A stretch of 6,146 nt of DNA from NCBI GenBank assembly GCA_028275265.1, contig JAPWUZ010000160.1:1-6146 (forward strand), given 5' to 3'. Below the pieces are notes generated by a model. It was not told where the DNA came from. It did not search any database and was given only the letters and a program-made list of their open reading frames with translations. The stretch comes from Armatimonadota bacterium (GTDB lineage Bacteria > Armatimonadota > HRBIN16). Position 1 is the first letter of the stretch. Every line of letters begins with the position of its first letter. Both the position numbers and the translations under genes were made by a program. This document shows, piece by piece, positions 1 to 6,146 of the stretch.

Positions 1-1
1 T

Positions 2-1639
2 GACCTTCTTAAGGGCAGGCTCGGTCCGTATTCTCAGGTCTACCTGCTTTCCGAGCAGGCGAGTAATCAGCGGTGTCATATCGCGAATAACCTGGTTCAG
101 GTCGATAACCTGCGGCGAGAGCGTCTGGCGCCGGGCAAATGCCAGCAGGTGCTTCGCTAAATCTGCCGCGCGACTGGCGGTATCCAGTAACCGCTTCAGG
201 TCGTCCACGGCGGGATGCTGCTCAGGTAAGCGCGCGATGGCAAGGTCCGCATAGCTCATGATTGCGGTAAGCAGGTTATTGAAATCGTGGGCGATGCCCC
301 CTGCCAGTCGCCCGATGCTATCCAGACGTTGAGCACGAAATAGTTCGCTTTCCAACCGCTTGCGCTCGGTGATGTCGATATCCATGCATATTATCTGGGT
401 CTGCCCGTCTTCGAGGCGGATGGGGAACAGGGAGGAGAGAATATAGCGAGGGGCACCGGATGCAGTTCTCGTCTCCCATTCCCGTAACGGGGCGGGTTGC
501 CCTGTTTGCAGGATGCGCTGTACCATCTGCTCGAACTCCCTGGCATCCTCCTCCGAAAGCAAGAACTCTCCCAGTCGCCTGCCCAGCGCCTGCTGCTCGG
601 TGAAGCCGTAAAGCTCTTCTGAGGCCCTGTTCCAGAACAAGACCCGTCCTTCCTGGTCGTAGCCCTGAACAGCAACGCCCGGCGAGTTGTTGATAATCTG
701 GTAAATCTGGTCATAGGCTTGCTGGAGAGCCTTTTGGGCGTGGTGTCGCTCGCTGATGGAAGCGGCAAGCAGCAGCGCCGGCACGGTGGTCACCATGATG
801 AAGACCCACAACAGGGCGACGCTTTCCTGCAAGCCCAAGCTGGCGAACGGGCCCTTCCCCATAACCGTCATCCAGGCAGCCAGTGCTGCTGAGACGAAGT
901 TTGCTGCGGTGCAACCGTGCTGTCCAAACCGCAGTGCCCCCCAGATGAGCATGGGAAATACAAGAAATGCCAGCGGATAAGGTTCCACACGCAGGGAAAT
1001 TGTCCAGCCGCCGAAAACGGCAAGGGTAACCAGACCGGTGAGCGCAAGCATCAGCGCAAACTCCAGCCAGCCGTCCAGTTGCCAGCTGGGCAGCCGGCTC
1101 CACACCAGTATCAGGGGAGCGACGAGCAGACTTCCCACCACGTTCCCTAACCACCATATCAGCCACACCTTCGGGAACTGCTGCCAAGCTACAATGCCCG
1201 CCCAGCACAGTGAACCCACCCCAATGGTAGCACTGGCTATGGTGCTGAGCAGAGCCGCCCACAGGAGGAAGGCTCGCACGTCGCGGAGGCGAGGGAAGGA
1301 AATCTGAAAGTCGGTAAACCGGGTGAGGAAGAAGGCACCCAGAAACGCCTCCAGTGTATTTCCTGCTGAGGTGGTGAGACAGACCCACAGCGGAACCGGG
1401 CTCGCGAGGCATGTCAAAAACGCGCCTAACGCCACACCGGGTAAGAGCCGATACCCGCCCAGCAGTACCGCCGCCAGCGACAGTCCTGTGGGCATCCAGA
1501 TGAGCGTCGCCATCCCCTTCGCGTAGGCGAACTGCAAGCCCAGCCTTGCCAGCACGAAATAGACCAGTGCCAGCAACAGGTTGAGCAGGACGATGCGCTG
1601 CAATGAAACCGTTGTCCCGTTATGAATAAGCTTTTTCAT
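2..1639 (-). CDS. Membrane-bound sensor histidine kinase (MASE1-PAS-HisKA), 3' end cut by window edge
   Basis: The frame is open from an ATG at 1639-1637 to the left edge, giving 546 residues without a stop. A GGAGG site lies 4 bases before the ATG and supports this start. Residues about 10-290 are hydrophobic, with several membrane segments and MASE1 hallmarks: WMPTG near 48, a GNTLEAFLGA motif, and WWLGN at 162-166 followed by a VAPLILVW segment. A PAS domain covers about 309-427 and ends in DITERK (422-427). HisKA follows with the H-box GGIAHDFNNLL, placing the phospho-accepting histidine at residue 451. The last visible residues look like the start of the HATPase domain. Its N, G1 and G2 boxes lie outside the window. 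From the family, it should autophosphorylate on His451 in response to a signal sensed by the membrane and/or PAS domain. The HDFNN type of H-box is common in hybrid kinases that carry a C-terminal receiver, but that cannot be tested here. The ligand and partner regulator are unknown. It follows yraN after 91 bases, in which I see no convincing promoter. Confidence 0.93.
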   Translation of the reverse strand, partial: MKKLIHNGTTVSLQRIVLLNLLLALVYFVLARLGLQFAYAKGMATLIWMPTGLSLAAVLLGGYRLLPGVALGAFLTCLASPVPLWVCLTTSAGNTLEAFLGAFFLTRFTDFQISFPRLRDVRAFLLWAALLSTIASATIGVGSLCWAGIVAWQQFPKVWLIWWLGNVVGSLLVAPLILVWSRLPSWQLDGWLEFALMLALTGLVTLAVFGGWTISLRVEPYPLAFLVFPMLIWGALRFGQHGCTAANFVSAALAAWMTVMGKGPFASLGLQESVALLWVFIMVTTVPALLLAASISERHHAQKALQQAYDQIYQIINNSPGVAVQGYDQEGRVLFWNRASEELYGFTEQQALGRRLGEFLLSEEDAREFEQMVQRILQTGQPAPLREWETRTASGAPRYILSSLFPIRLEDGQTQIICMDIDITERKRLESELFRAQRLDSIGRLAGGIAHDFNNLLTAIMSYADLAIARLPEQHPAVDDLKRLLDTASRAADLAKHLLAFARRQTLSPQVIDLNQVIRDMTPLITRLLGKQVDLRIRTEPALKKV

Positions 1640-1730
1640 CTCTCCTCCGTCCGCTTCATGGCTGAGGAAAAGTTGGCTTTACTCTTTTCTCTTTGCATTT
1701 GCATATTCCTGCCTATTTGCGAGTGTGCTT

Positions 1731-2078
1731 TCAAAACGCTTCGCGAAGCCAGCGAACGTACACCTTGCCCGATTGCCACCACACCTCTACCACATCGAAA
1801 CGGCACGGTGAATCAGGGCAGAACAGGCTCAGATAGACTTCAGCGCACTGGCGCAGGCGGGCTTGTTTGCGCTCGTCTACCGCCTCACGAGGCGTAACAT
1901 ACTCTATATGATGGCGTGCTTTCACCTCCACAAAGAGTATCGTGTCGCCATCCTGGGCGATGATGTCCACTTCACCATACGGACATCGCCAGTTACGCTT
2001 TAACACCGTGCAGCCCTTTTGACGAAGGTACTGTGCGGCGATCTGCTCACCGGCACGTGCTGTCTCACGATTGTCCAT
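1731..2078 (-). CDS. yraN: UPF0102 / YraN family protein, predicted PD-(D/E)XK nuclease-like fold
   Basis: This is a 115-residue protein, matching the usual 110-130 of the family. The family hallmarks are present: an N-terminal GEQIAAQYL helix (10-18), then RNWRCPYGEVDII (28-40), then FVEVKAR (49-55). The likely acidic and lysine residues of the nuclease-like core are E36, D38, E51 and K53. The C-terminus ends in WLREAF, the typical W..nAF tail. The ATG at 2078 was chosen because it begins the conserved region and has GGAG 7 bases upstream. A GTG at 2114 would add 12 residues without similarity to the family and lies deep inside rnhB. The gene overlaps the end of rnhB by 14 bases, so translational coupling is likely. 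The biochemical role of the family is poorly defined. Its fold resembles Holliday-junction resolvase-type nucleases, and it often sits next to rnhB, which suggests nucleic acid processing (inference). Confidence 0.93.
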   Translation of the reverse strand: MDNRETARAGEQIAAQYLRQKGCTVLKRNWRCPYGEVDIIAQDGDTILFVEVKARHHIEYVTPREAVDERKQARLRQCAEVYLSLFCPDSPCRFDVVEVWWQSGKVYVRWLREAF

Positions 2079-2712
2079 TGTGGCTCTCCAGGGGCAGGCG
2101 GGGCTGGTGTGCACAGAAGCTCAGGCGGTGCTGGGGACATAGACCGAACCGCTCGATCGCCTGCCGATGTTGTGCGGTACCGTAGCCTTTGTGACGGGCG
2201 AAACCATATTGTGGAAACAGCCTGTCCAGCTGCGCCATCAGGTGGTCGCGCACCACCTTCGCCACAATAGAGGCTGCGCTGATAACGGGAACCAGCTCAT
2301 CGCCGTTGATCACGGCTTGCGCGGGATACGGCAGTCCGTCGGGGACATGCGAGCCATCTACCAGCACCATATTTAGGGGCATAGGAGACGACTCTACCGA
2401 ACGCCTCATTGCCAGCAGGGACGCCTGCAAGATGTTCAGTCGCTCGATCTCCTCGACGGTAGCCAGTCCCACCGAGACGACCGGTGCGAAGCGGTATATC
2501 CAGCGGCAGGCTTGCTCGCGGTGCATAGGAGAGAGCTTTTTGGAGTCGCGGATGAAAAAGGGGAGCCCTTCTGCCTCCACATCCGCTGGAAGCACCACAC
2601 AGGCGGCAACCACCGGGCCCGCAAGGCAACCACGTCCTGCCTCATCCACTCCGGCGACCAGAGAGTTTAACGCACGATGCGAATGCGCTGGGGCGGCCAG
2701 AAAAGAATCCAT
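2065..2712 (-). CDS. rnhB: Ribonuclease HII
   Basis: This is a 215-residue protein, the normal length for RNase HII, which cuts the RNA strand of RNA-DNA hybrids and starts removal of single ribonucleotides misincorporated into DNA. The sequence shows GVDEAGRG (21-28) with the catalytic D23 and E24, LAGPVVAA (30-37), DSKKLS (56-61), LVDG with the third catalytic D119, and NGDE with the fourth, D138. It continues into ISAASIVAKVVRD (144-156) and FPQYGFARHKGYGT, the usual substrate-contact segment. The four acidic residues indicate an active enzyme. The start is less certain. The ATG at 2712 fits the family length but overlaps the end of lepB by 46 bases and has only a weak ribosome site (GGTGG about 9 bases away). 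An in-frame GTG at 2751 would add 13 residues. No start lies between the lepB stop and the catalytic motif, so an overlap is unavoidable. Confidence 0.96.
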   Translation of the reverse strand: MDSFLAAPAHSHRALNSLVAGVDEAGRGCLAGPVVAACVVLPADVEAEGLPFFIRDSKKLSPMHREQACRWIYRFAPVVSVGLATVEEIERLNILQASLLAMRRSVESSPMPLNMVLVDGSHVPDGLPYPAQAVINGDELVPVISAASIVAKVVRDHLMAQLDRLFPQYGFARHKGYGTAQHRQAIERFGLCPQHRLSFCAHQPRLPLESHNGQS

Positions 2713-3446
2713 GCCTTGCCCACCACCCTGTTGCGGTCGAGCAGTCCCCACTTGTGTCCATCGTTGCTATCATTGCGGTTGTCACCCAGCATCAGCAACT
2801 TGCCAGGCGGAATCTTTTCGGAGGGAGATTCACGGATGTAAGCCTCGCGGTGAGGGTCAAGGATAATCTGGTTATTCTCCATGACCTGGCCGTAGAGGTT
2901 GATTTCGTACACGTGCCCGCCGATAATCTTGAGGTTGTATTCCGGTGGGCTGGCGATGTATGGTTCACGGATGGGGGTGCCGTTCCGGTAGAGCACTCCG
3001 TCGCGTATCTCTATCACATCGCCGGGTACGCCCACACACCGCTTGATGAACTCAATCTCTCGGGGGTCTGCCTCCGGCGGCGCTTTGAACACCAGGATAT
3101 CGCCAGCGATGGGCTCGCGCAAGCGCAGGGTAAACTTATCGACCAGAATACGGTCGCCCTCCAGCAGAGTGGGGCGCATGGAGCCTGAGGGAATATAAAA
3201 AGCCTGCACGATAAACGGACGGATGACCAGAAACACCAGAATAAACGCGAGCACTGCCGACTCGACAAGTTCGTTGAGCGCGTACAGCCTGGGGCTGTGC
3301 AGCGGAGACAGCCTGACATCGGACAGGCGTGCCGTGCGTGTGTTCCATGGTGTCAACCCCAGGCGTAGCAGCGTCAGAACAGCCGAGATGAGCAACACAT
3401 AGCGAACGTTGAGGTTCGCTATCCACTCTACCCATTCGCCGGTCAT
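2667..3446 (-). CDS. lepB: Signal peptidase I
   Basis: This 259-residue membrane protease removes signal peptides from exported proteins on the outer side of the cytoplasmic membrane. Two hydrophobic stretches precede the catalytic part, about 14-31 and 63-79, consistent with two N-terminal membrane helices. The family boxes are complete: IPSGSMRPT (85-93) with the nucleophile S89, GDRILVDKF (97-105), FIKRCVGVPGD (133-143) with the general base K135, and GDNRNDSNDGHKWG (221-234). The last box reads SNDGHKWG where many homologues have SxDSRxWG. The change lies outside the catalytic dyad, and activity is expected. Between the K135 box and the last box is an insert-like region (about 160-210), as in larger bacterial homologues. 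The start codon overlaps the stop of rplS in an ATGA arrangement (4-base overlap), which strongly implies translational coupling. Its 3' end overlaps rnhB. Confidence 0.97.
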   Translation of the reverse strand: MTGEWVEWIANLNVRYVLLISAVLTLLRLGLTPWNTRTARLSDVRLSPLHSPRLYALNELVESAVLAFILVFLVIRPFIVQAFYIPSGSMRPTLLEGDRILVDKFTLRLREPIAGDILVFKAPPEADPREIEFIKRCVGVPGDVIEIRDGVLYRNGTPIREPYIASPPEYNLKIIGGHVYEINLYGQVMENNQIILDPHREAYIRESPSEKIPPGKLLMLGDNRNDSNDGHKWGLLDRNRVVGKAWILFWPPQRIRIVR

Positions 3447-3805
3447 CGTGGCGTGCGCAGTTCCTTGATGCGTGCGGCTTTACCGATCTTCTTGCGCAGA
3501 TAGTATAGTTTGGCGCGGCGCACCTTACCCCTGCGTACCACTTCTATCTTGTCGATACGCGGGGAGTGCAGCATAAAGGTTCGCTCCACGCCAACGCCGT
3601 GTGATATCTTGCGTACGGTGAAGGTTTCGTTGATGCCGCCGTGCTTGCGGGCGATAACCACGCCCTCAAATACCTGGATGCGTTCTTTGTTGCCTTCGAT
3701 GACCTTCGCGTGCACGCGCACCGTGTCGCCCGGACCAAATTCGGGCAGGTCGGTGCGCAGCTGGTCTTTGGTGATTTCAGCGAGTATCTGTTGTGCCGAT
3801 GCCAT
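3443..3805 (-). CDS. rplS: 50S ribosomal protein L19
   Basis: The protein has 120 residues (family about 115) and the complete L19 pattern: an N-terminal helix, FGPGDTVRVHAKVIEG (23-38), IQVFEGVVIARK (43-54), the HGVGVERTF segment, and the basic C-terminal RRGKVRRAKLYYLRKK stretch followed by the KAARIKE motif. L19 is a late-assembling protein of the large subunit located at the interface with the 30S subunit. The ATG at 3805 is preceded by a purine-rich GGAAGGGG site 7 bases upstream. The gene is the first of the rplS-lepB-rnhB-yraN cluster and is served by its own promoter. In many bacteria rplS follows rpsP-rimM-trmD. Here the gene upstream is gltD instead. Expression may be influenced by the hairpin near the 5' end of the leader. 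Confidence 0.98.
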   Translation of the reverse strand: MASAQQILAEITKDQLRTDLPEFGPGDTVRVHAKVIEGNKERIQVFEGVVIARKHGGINETFTVRKISHGVGVERTFMLHSPRIDKIEVVRRGKVRRAKLYYLRKKIGKAARIKELRTPR

Positions 3806-3812
3806 ATTTCAA

Positions 3813-3820
3813 CCCCTTCC
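3813..3820 (-). promoter_or_regulatory. Ribosome binding site of rplS
   Basis: On the minus strand this reads GGAAGGGG, with 7 bases to the ATG at 3805. It is a strong purine-rich site, fitting a highly expressed ribosomal protein gene, and it fixes the rplS start. Confidence 0.75.
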
Positions 3821-3834
3821 GGTATGGATGACAC

Positions 3835-3865
3835 AAAAAGTTCGCGAACGCCTCGCGCGTTCGCG
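3835..3865 (-). promoter_or_regulatory. Stem-loop plus T5 tract in the rplS 5' leader (attenuator, terminator or 5' stabiliser)
   Basis: On the minus strand CGCGAACGC (3865-3857) pairs perfectly with GCGTTCGCG (3851-3843) around a 5-base loop. After three bases (AAC) come five T's (3839-3835). This is a 9-bp GC-rich hairpin with a terminator-like tail, although the T tract is short and not directly attached. The predicted transcript start from the promoter at 3873-3902 falls at about 3866, so the hairpin would form the very 5' end of the rplS mRNA. Three readings fit: a terminator for read-through from gltBD, a regulatory leader, or a 5' stem-loop that protects the mRNA. The opposite strand has no T run, so it would not act as a terminator for plus-strand transcripts. 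Confidence 0.55.
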
Positions 3866-3872
3866 CCACTAC

Positions 3873-3902
3873 AGTATACCAAACCTCTGAGGCATACGGC
3901 AA
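3873..3902 (-). promoter_or_regulatory. Sigma-70-type promoter for the rplS-lepB-rnhB-yraN cluster
   Basis: On the minus strand a -10 box TATACT (3878-3873, 5 of 6 to consensus) is preceded by TGG, giving an extended -10 (TGn). A -35-like TTGCCG (3902-3897, 4 of 6) lies 18 bases upstream. The predicted start is about 3866, leaving a leader of some 60 bases before the rplS ATG. This is the best promoter match I found in the window, and it sits in the only sizeable intergenic gap. Confidence 0.7.
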
Positions 3903-3948
3903 GGGCTGCGCGGGGAATGGGTGAAAATACCCTTGCTCACGCGGGCGG

Positions 3949-3984
3949 GGAGGGGTTTACGGCTCGGCAGGAGCCTCCCCCTCC
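3949..3984 (-). terminator. Possible structured 3' end of gltD transcript
   Basis: Just after the gltD stop, on the minus strand, GGAGGGG (3984-3978) can pair with CCCCTCC (3955-3949). Inside it, GGCTC (3975-3971) pairs with GAGCC (3965-3961) around a CTGCC loop. This makes a two-part stem with an internal loop. No T tract follows directly, and the next T run (TATTTTC near 3930-3924) is about 20 bases away. It is therefore not a canonical intrinsic terminator. It may protect the 3' end or support Rho-dependent or non-canonical termination. Confidence 0.35.
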
Positions 3985-3998
3985 ACCCAGATCTGGCA

Positions 3999-5459
3999 TT
4001 ACAGCAGCTTCGCGCCGGTGAGGGGCAGGTAGGTGCGCCCCATGAGGTACTTATCCACGTAATGTGCTGCCTCGCGACCCTCGCTAATGGCCCACACAAT
4101 CAGCGACTGTCCCCGGCGCATGTCGCCCGCGGCGAACACACCCGGCACGGACGTAGCGTAGTTCATCGTCTTGACGTTGCCACGCTCGTCATACTCCACG
4201 CCCAGCGAATCCAGCAAGCCATCATGCTGCGGGTGCAGGAAGCCCATCGCCAGCAACACCAGTTCCACATCCAGACTGAACTCGCTGCCGGGTATCTCGC
4301 GGAACTGCCGTCTGCCGCTGGAATCCGTGTACCATTCCAGCCGCACCGCGTGCAACCGCTTGACGTTGCCGTGTTCGTCGCCTTCGAACCATTTGGTATT
4401 GATGCTCCACTCGCGGATGCCGCCCTCCTCATGCGCGCTGGAGGTGCGCAGGATCATGGGGTAGGTCGGCCAGGGCTGGGTGAGTTCATCGCGTTTCAGC
4501 GGGGGCTTGGGCAACAGCTCGATCTGGTAAACCTCCTTCGCCCCCTGCCGAATGGCGGTACCCAGGCAGTCCGCGCCGGTATCGCCTCCACCGATAATCA
4601 CCACACGCTTGCCCTCGGCGGTGATACGTTGCTCAGGGGGAATGTCATCGCCGGCGTTCACACGGTTCTGCTGGGTCAGGTATTCCATGGCGAAATGGAT
4701 GCCTTTCAGTTCTCGCCCGGGCACCTTCAGGTCGCGCGGGATGGTGGAACCACCCGTCAACAACACCGCGTCGAACGCCGCCAGCAGCTCCGCAGCGGTA
4801 ACGTCCACTCCCACGTTCACACAGGGCTGAAAATCGATCCCCTCCGCCTCCATCAGCTGCAGTCGGCGGTCAAGGATTTTCTTATCGAGCTTGAAGTCGG
4901 GGATGCCGTAGCGCAACAGTCCCCCGATGCGGTCAGCGCGTTCGAACACCGTCACCCAGTGACCAGCGCGGTTGAGTTGCTGTGCCGCTGCCAGTCCTGC
5001 TGGTCCCGAACCCACCACCGCCACGCGCTTGCCGGTGCGCACCGGTGGGGGTTCCGGCTGGACCCAGCCCTTCTCGAAGCCATACTCGATGATATGCTCT
5101 TCAATCTGCTTGATGGTCACTGCTGGCTGGTTGATGCCCAGCACGCACGCAGTTTCACAGGGCGCGGGGCACAACCGACCGGTGAACTCCGGGAAGTTGT
5201 TGGTGGCATGCAGGCGACGCAGTGCCTCGTGCCATTTATTGCGGTATACCAGGTCGTTCCAGTCGGGGATGATGTTCCCCAGAGGACAACCCATGTGACA
5301 GAAGGGTACGCCGCAGTCCATGCATCGAGCCGCCTGTTTCTGCAGGCGCTCGGGCGGCATGTGCGTATGCACTTCCAGCCAGTCTCGCTTGCGCTCCTCC
5401 ACCGGTCGGTAGGGCGCGGTTTCGCGTGTATATTTCAGAAAGCCTTTGGGGTCAGCCAT
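3999..5459 (-). CDS. gltD: Glutamate synthase (NADPH) small subunit
   Basis: This 486-residue protein (family about 470-490) is the FAD-containing small subunit that takes electrons from NADPH and passes them to the GltB subunit. The N-terminal cysteine clusters are intact: C46, C49, C54, C58 in CMDCGVPFCHMGC, and C97, C101, C105 in LCPAPCETAC. These ligate the [4Fe-4S] centres. The FAD-binding VVGSGPAG motif is at 148-155, with FERADRIGGLLRYGIP after it. The NADPH-binding IIGGGDTGADC motif is at 288-298. The C-terminal FAD contact GVFAAGDMRRGQSLIVWA begins at residue 440. Its ATG lies 12 bases after the gltB stop, and a GAGGTGG ribosome site overlaps that stop codon, indicating one gltBD operon. 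It should work in the cytoplasm in ammonia assimilation together with glutamine synthetase. Related proteins with the same layout occur as partners of other enzymes, but the adjoining gltB makes GOGAT the firm choice. Confidence 0.97.
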   Translation of the reverse strand: MADPKGFLKYTRETAPYRPVEERKRDWLEVHTHMPPERLQKQAARCMDCGVPFCHMGCPLGNIIPDWNDLVYRNKWHEALRRLHATNNFPEFTGRLCPAPCETACVLGINQPAVTIKQIEEHIIEYGFEKGWVQPEPPPVRTGKRVAVVGSGPAGLAAAQQLNRAGHWVTVFERADRIGGLLRYGIPDFKLDKKILDRRLQLMEAEGIDFQPCVNVGVDVTAAELLAAFDAVLLTGGSTIPRDLKVPGRELKGIHFAMEYLTQQNRVNAGDDIPPEQRITAEGKRVVIIGGGDTGADCLGTAIRQGAKEVYQIELLPKPPLKRDELTQPWPTYPMILRTSSAHEEGGIREWSINTKWFEGDEHGNVKRLHAVRLEWYTDSSGRRQFREIPGSEFSLDVELVLLAMGFLHPQHDGLLDSLGVEYDERGNVKTMNYATSVPGVFAAGDMRRGQSLIVWAISEGREAAHYVDKYLMGRTYLPLTGAKLL

Positions 5460-5471
5460 GCGTCCACCACC

Positions 5472-6146
5472 TCAGTCCATTACCATCTGCTCGGCGGATT
5501 GCTCTCGTGCCAGCTCTGCCAGCACGGTCTTGTACTCTACCGAGATGACCTTCACGAACTGCGGTAGCACTCCGCTCCAGCGGTCCAACACCTCTTTGGC
5601 GCGCGCGCTACCGGTGTAGCGATAGTGCCTCTCCACGAGGTCGCGTAGCAGGGAAACATCCTCCGGGTCCTCCACCGGCTCCAGCAGGATAGAGCCGCCG
5701 CCGTAGTTCACGCGCTTGTCGAACAGCCCGTCGATGTCCCACACGAAGGCGATACCGCCGCTCATGCCTGCGGCGAAGTTGCGCCCTGTTTTACCCAGCA
5801 CCACCACCACGCCGCCGGTCATGTACTCACAGCAGTGGTCGCCTGCGCCCTCGACGACCGCCCTGGCGCCGCTGTTGCGTACCGCAAAGCGTTCACCCAC
5901 CACACCGCTCAGGAACACCTCTCCGCCGGTGGCTCCATATAGCAGAGTGTTGCCCGCGATGATGTTCTCGTGCGGCGGGAAGTCGCTCTCCTTTGGCGGA
6001 TAGGCGATAATGCGCCCACCAGAGATGCCCTTGCCCAGGTAGTCGTTGGCATCGCCTTCCAGTATCAGCGTCACGCCGTTGTGCAGGAACGCGCCGAAGC
6101 TCTGCCCGGCGGAGCCTTTGAAATGGATGCGGATGGTATCGTCGGG
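5472..6146 (-). CDS. gltB: Glutamate synthase large subunit, C-terminal part (5' end outside window)
   Basis: The frame is open from the right edge to a TGA at 5474-5472, giving the last 224 residues of a protein normally about 1,500 long. What is visible is the C-terminal GXGXG beta-helix domain. It includes KGSAGQSFGAFL, GKGISGGRIIAYPP, GNTLLYGATGGEVF, RNSGARAVVEGAGDHCCEYM, TGGVVVVLGKTGRNFAAGMS and GGIAFVWD, with the regularly spaced glycines of the repeat. A short helical tail ends in QMVMD. The amidotransferase and FMN/iron-sulphur synthase domains lie upstream, outside the window. In the family, the large subunit hydrolyses glutamine, channels the ammonia and builds glutamate on 2-oxoglutarate. 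The beta-helix is structural and links the catalytic domains. The GltD subunit follows 12 bases later. No frameshift or internal stop is seen in this part. Confidence 0.97.
   Translation of the reverse strand, partial: PDDTIRIHFKGSAGQSFGAFLHNGVTLILEGDANDYLGKGISGGRIIAYPPKESDFPPHENIIAGNTLLYGATGGEVFLSGVVGERFAVRNSGARAVVEGAGDHCCEYMTGGVVVVLGKTGRNFAAGMSGGIAFVWDIDGLFDKRVNYGGGSILLEPVEDPEDVSLLRDLVERHYRYTGSARAKEVLDRWSGVLPQFVKVISVEYKTVLAELAREQSAEQMVMD

Noticed and set aside
391..1412. Minus-strand open frames at 391-768 and 711-1412
   Set aside because: They are out-of-frame readings of the sensor kinase. The true frame runs unbroken from 1639 to the left edge with MASE1, PAS and HisKA motifs.
1640..1730. 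Possible promoter for the sensor kinase in the gap after yraN
   Set aside because: The gap is A-rich on the minus strand, but I could not find a -35 and -10 pair with acceptable spacing. Only the ribosome site before the kinase is convincing.
1733..1749. Palindrome GCTTCGCGAAGC followed by GTTTT at the end of yraN, possible terminator
   Set aside because: The stem can form only about 4 bp with a CGCG loop and the T run is four bases, too weak to call. It also lies inside the yraN coding sequence.
2079..2114. GTG-initiated N-terminal extension of yraN
   Set aside because: The 12 extra residues do not look like the family, while the ATG at 2078 has a well-placed GGAG site and gives the usual length.
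3921..3935. Small inverted repeat GGGT-ATTTTC-ACCC upstream of the rplS promoter
   Set aside because: The stem is only 4 bp, which is expected by chance. No operator family is recognised.
3921..5567. A 548-codon open frame on the plus strand, opposite gltD
   Set aside because: It lies almost wholly antisense to a gltD with every family motif. Its translation is rich in His, Gln and Leu with no recognisable domain, as expected for the mirror of a GC-rich gene.

Overview
All genes recognised in this 6.1 kb window lie on the minus strand, so transcription runs from the right edge to the left. It is a bacterial chromosomal segment that looks moderately GC-rich, with ATG starts, Shine-Dalgarno sites and several overlapping genes. 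The gene content (GOGAT, L19, signal peptidase I, RNase HII, YraN, a MASE1 kinase) is broadly bacterial. The sequence alone does not fix the phylum. The rplS-lepB-rnhB-yraN order recalls Firmicutes-type or Armatimonadota-like genomes, but that is only a loose impression. No mobile element, tRNA, rRNA or CRISPR array was seen.

Layout from right to left in transcription order. (1) 6146-5472: C-terminal part of the large subunit of glutamate synthase (gltB), cut by the window edge. (2) 5459-3999: complete small subunit gltD, 12 bases after gltB. Together they make the NADPH-dependent GOGAT that forms two glutamates from glutamine and 2-oxoglutarate. (3) 3998-3806: a 193-base intergenic region with a folded gltD 3' end, a good sigma-70-type promoter (3873-3902), and a 9-bp hairpin followed by five T's that sits almost exactly at the predicted transcript start. 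(4) 3805-1731: four very tightly packed housekeeping genes, rplS (ribosomal protein L19), lepB (signal peptidase I), rnhB (RNase HII) and yraN (UPF0102 nuclease-like protein). Each overlaps the next, by 4, 46 and 14 bases with the chosen starts. (5) 1639-1: a membrane histidine kinase with MASE1, PAS and HisKA domains. Its frame stays open to the left edge, so the ATPase domain and anything after it are missing.

The window is mostly ordinary core metabolism and housekeeping. The points most worth a second look are the hairpin at the rplS promoter, the separation of rplS from its usual trmD neighbour with gltBD upstream instead, the compact overlapping gene cluster, and the kinase, whose signal and output partner are not visible. 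I found no convincing evidence of a new multi-gene system.
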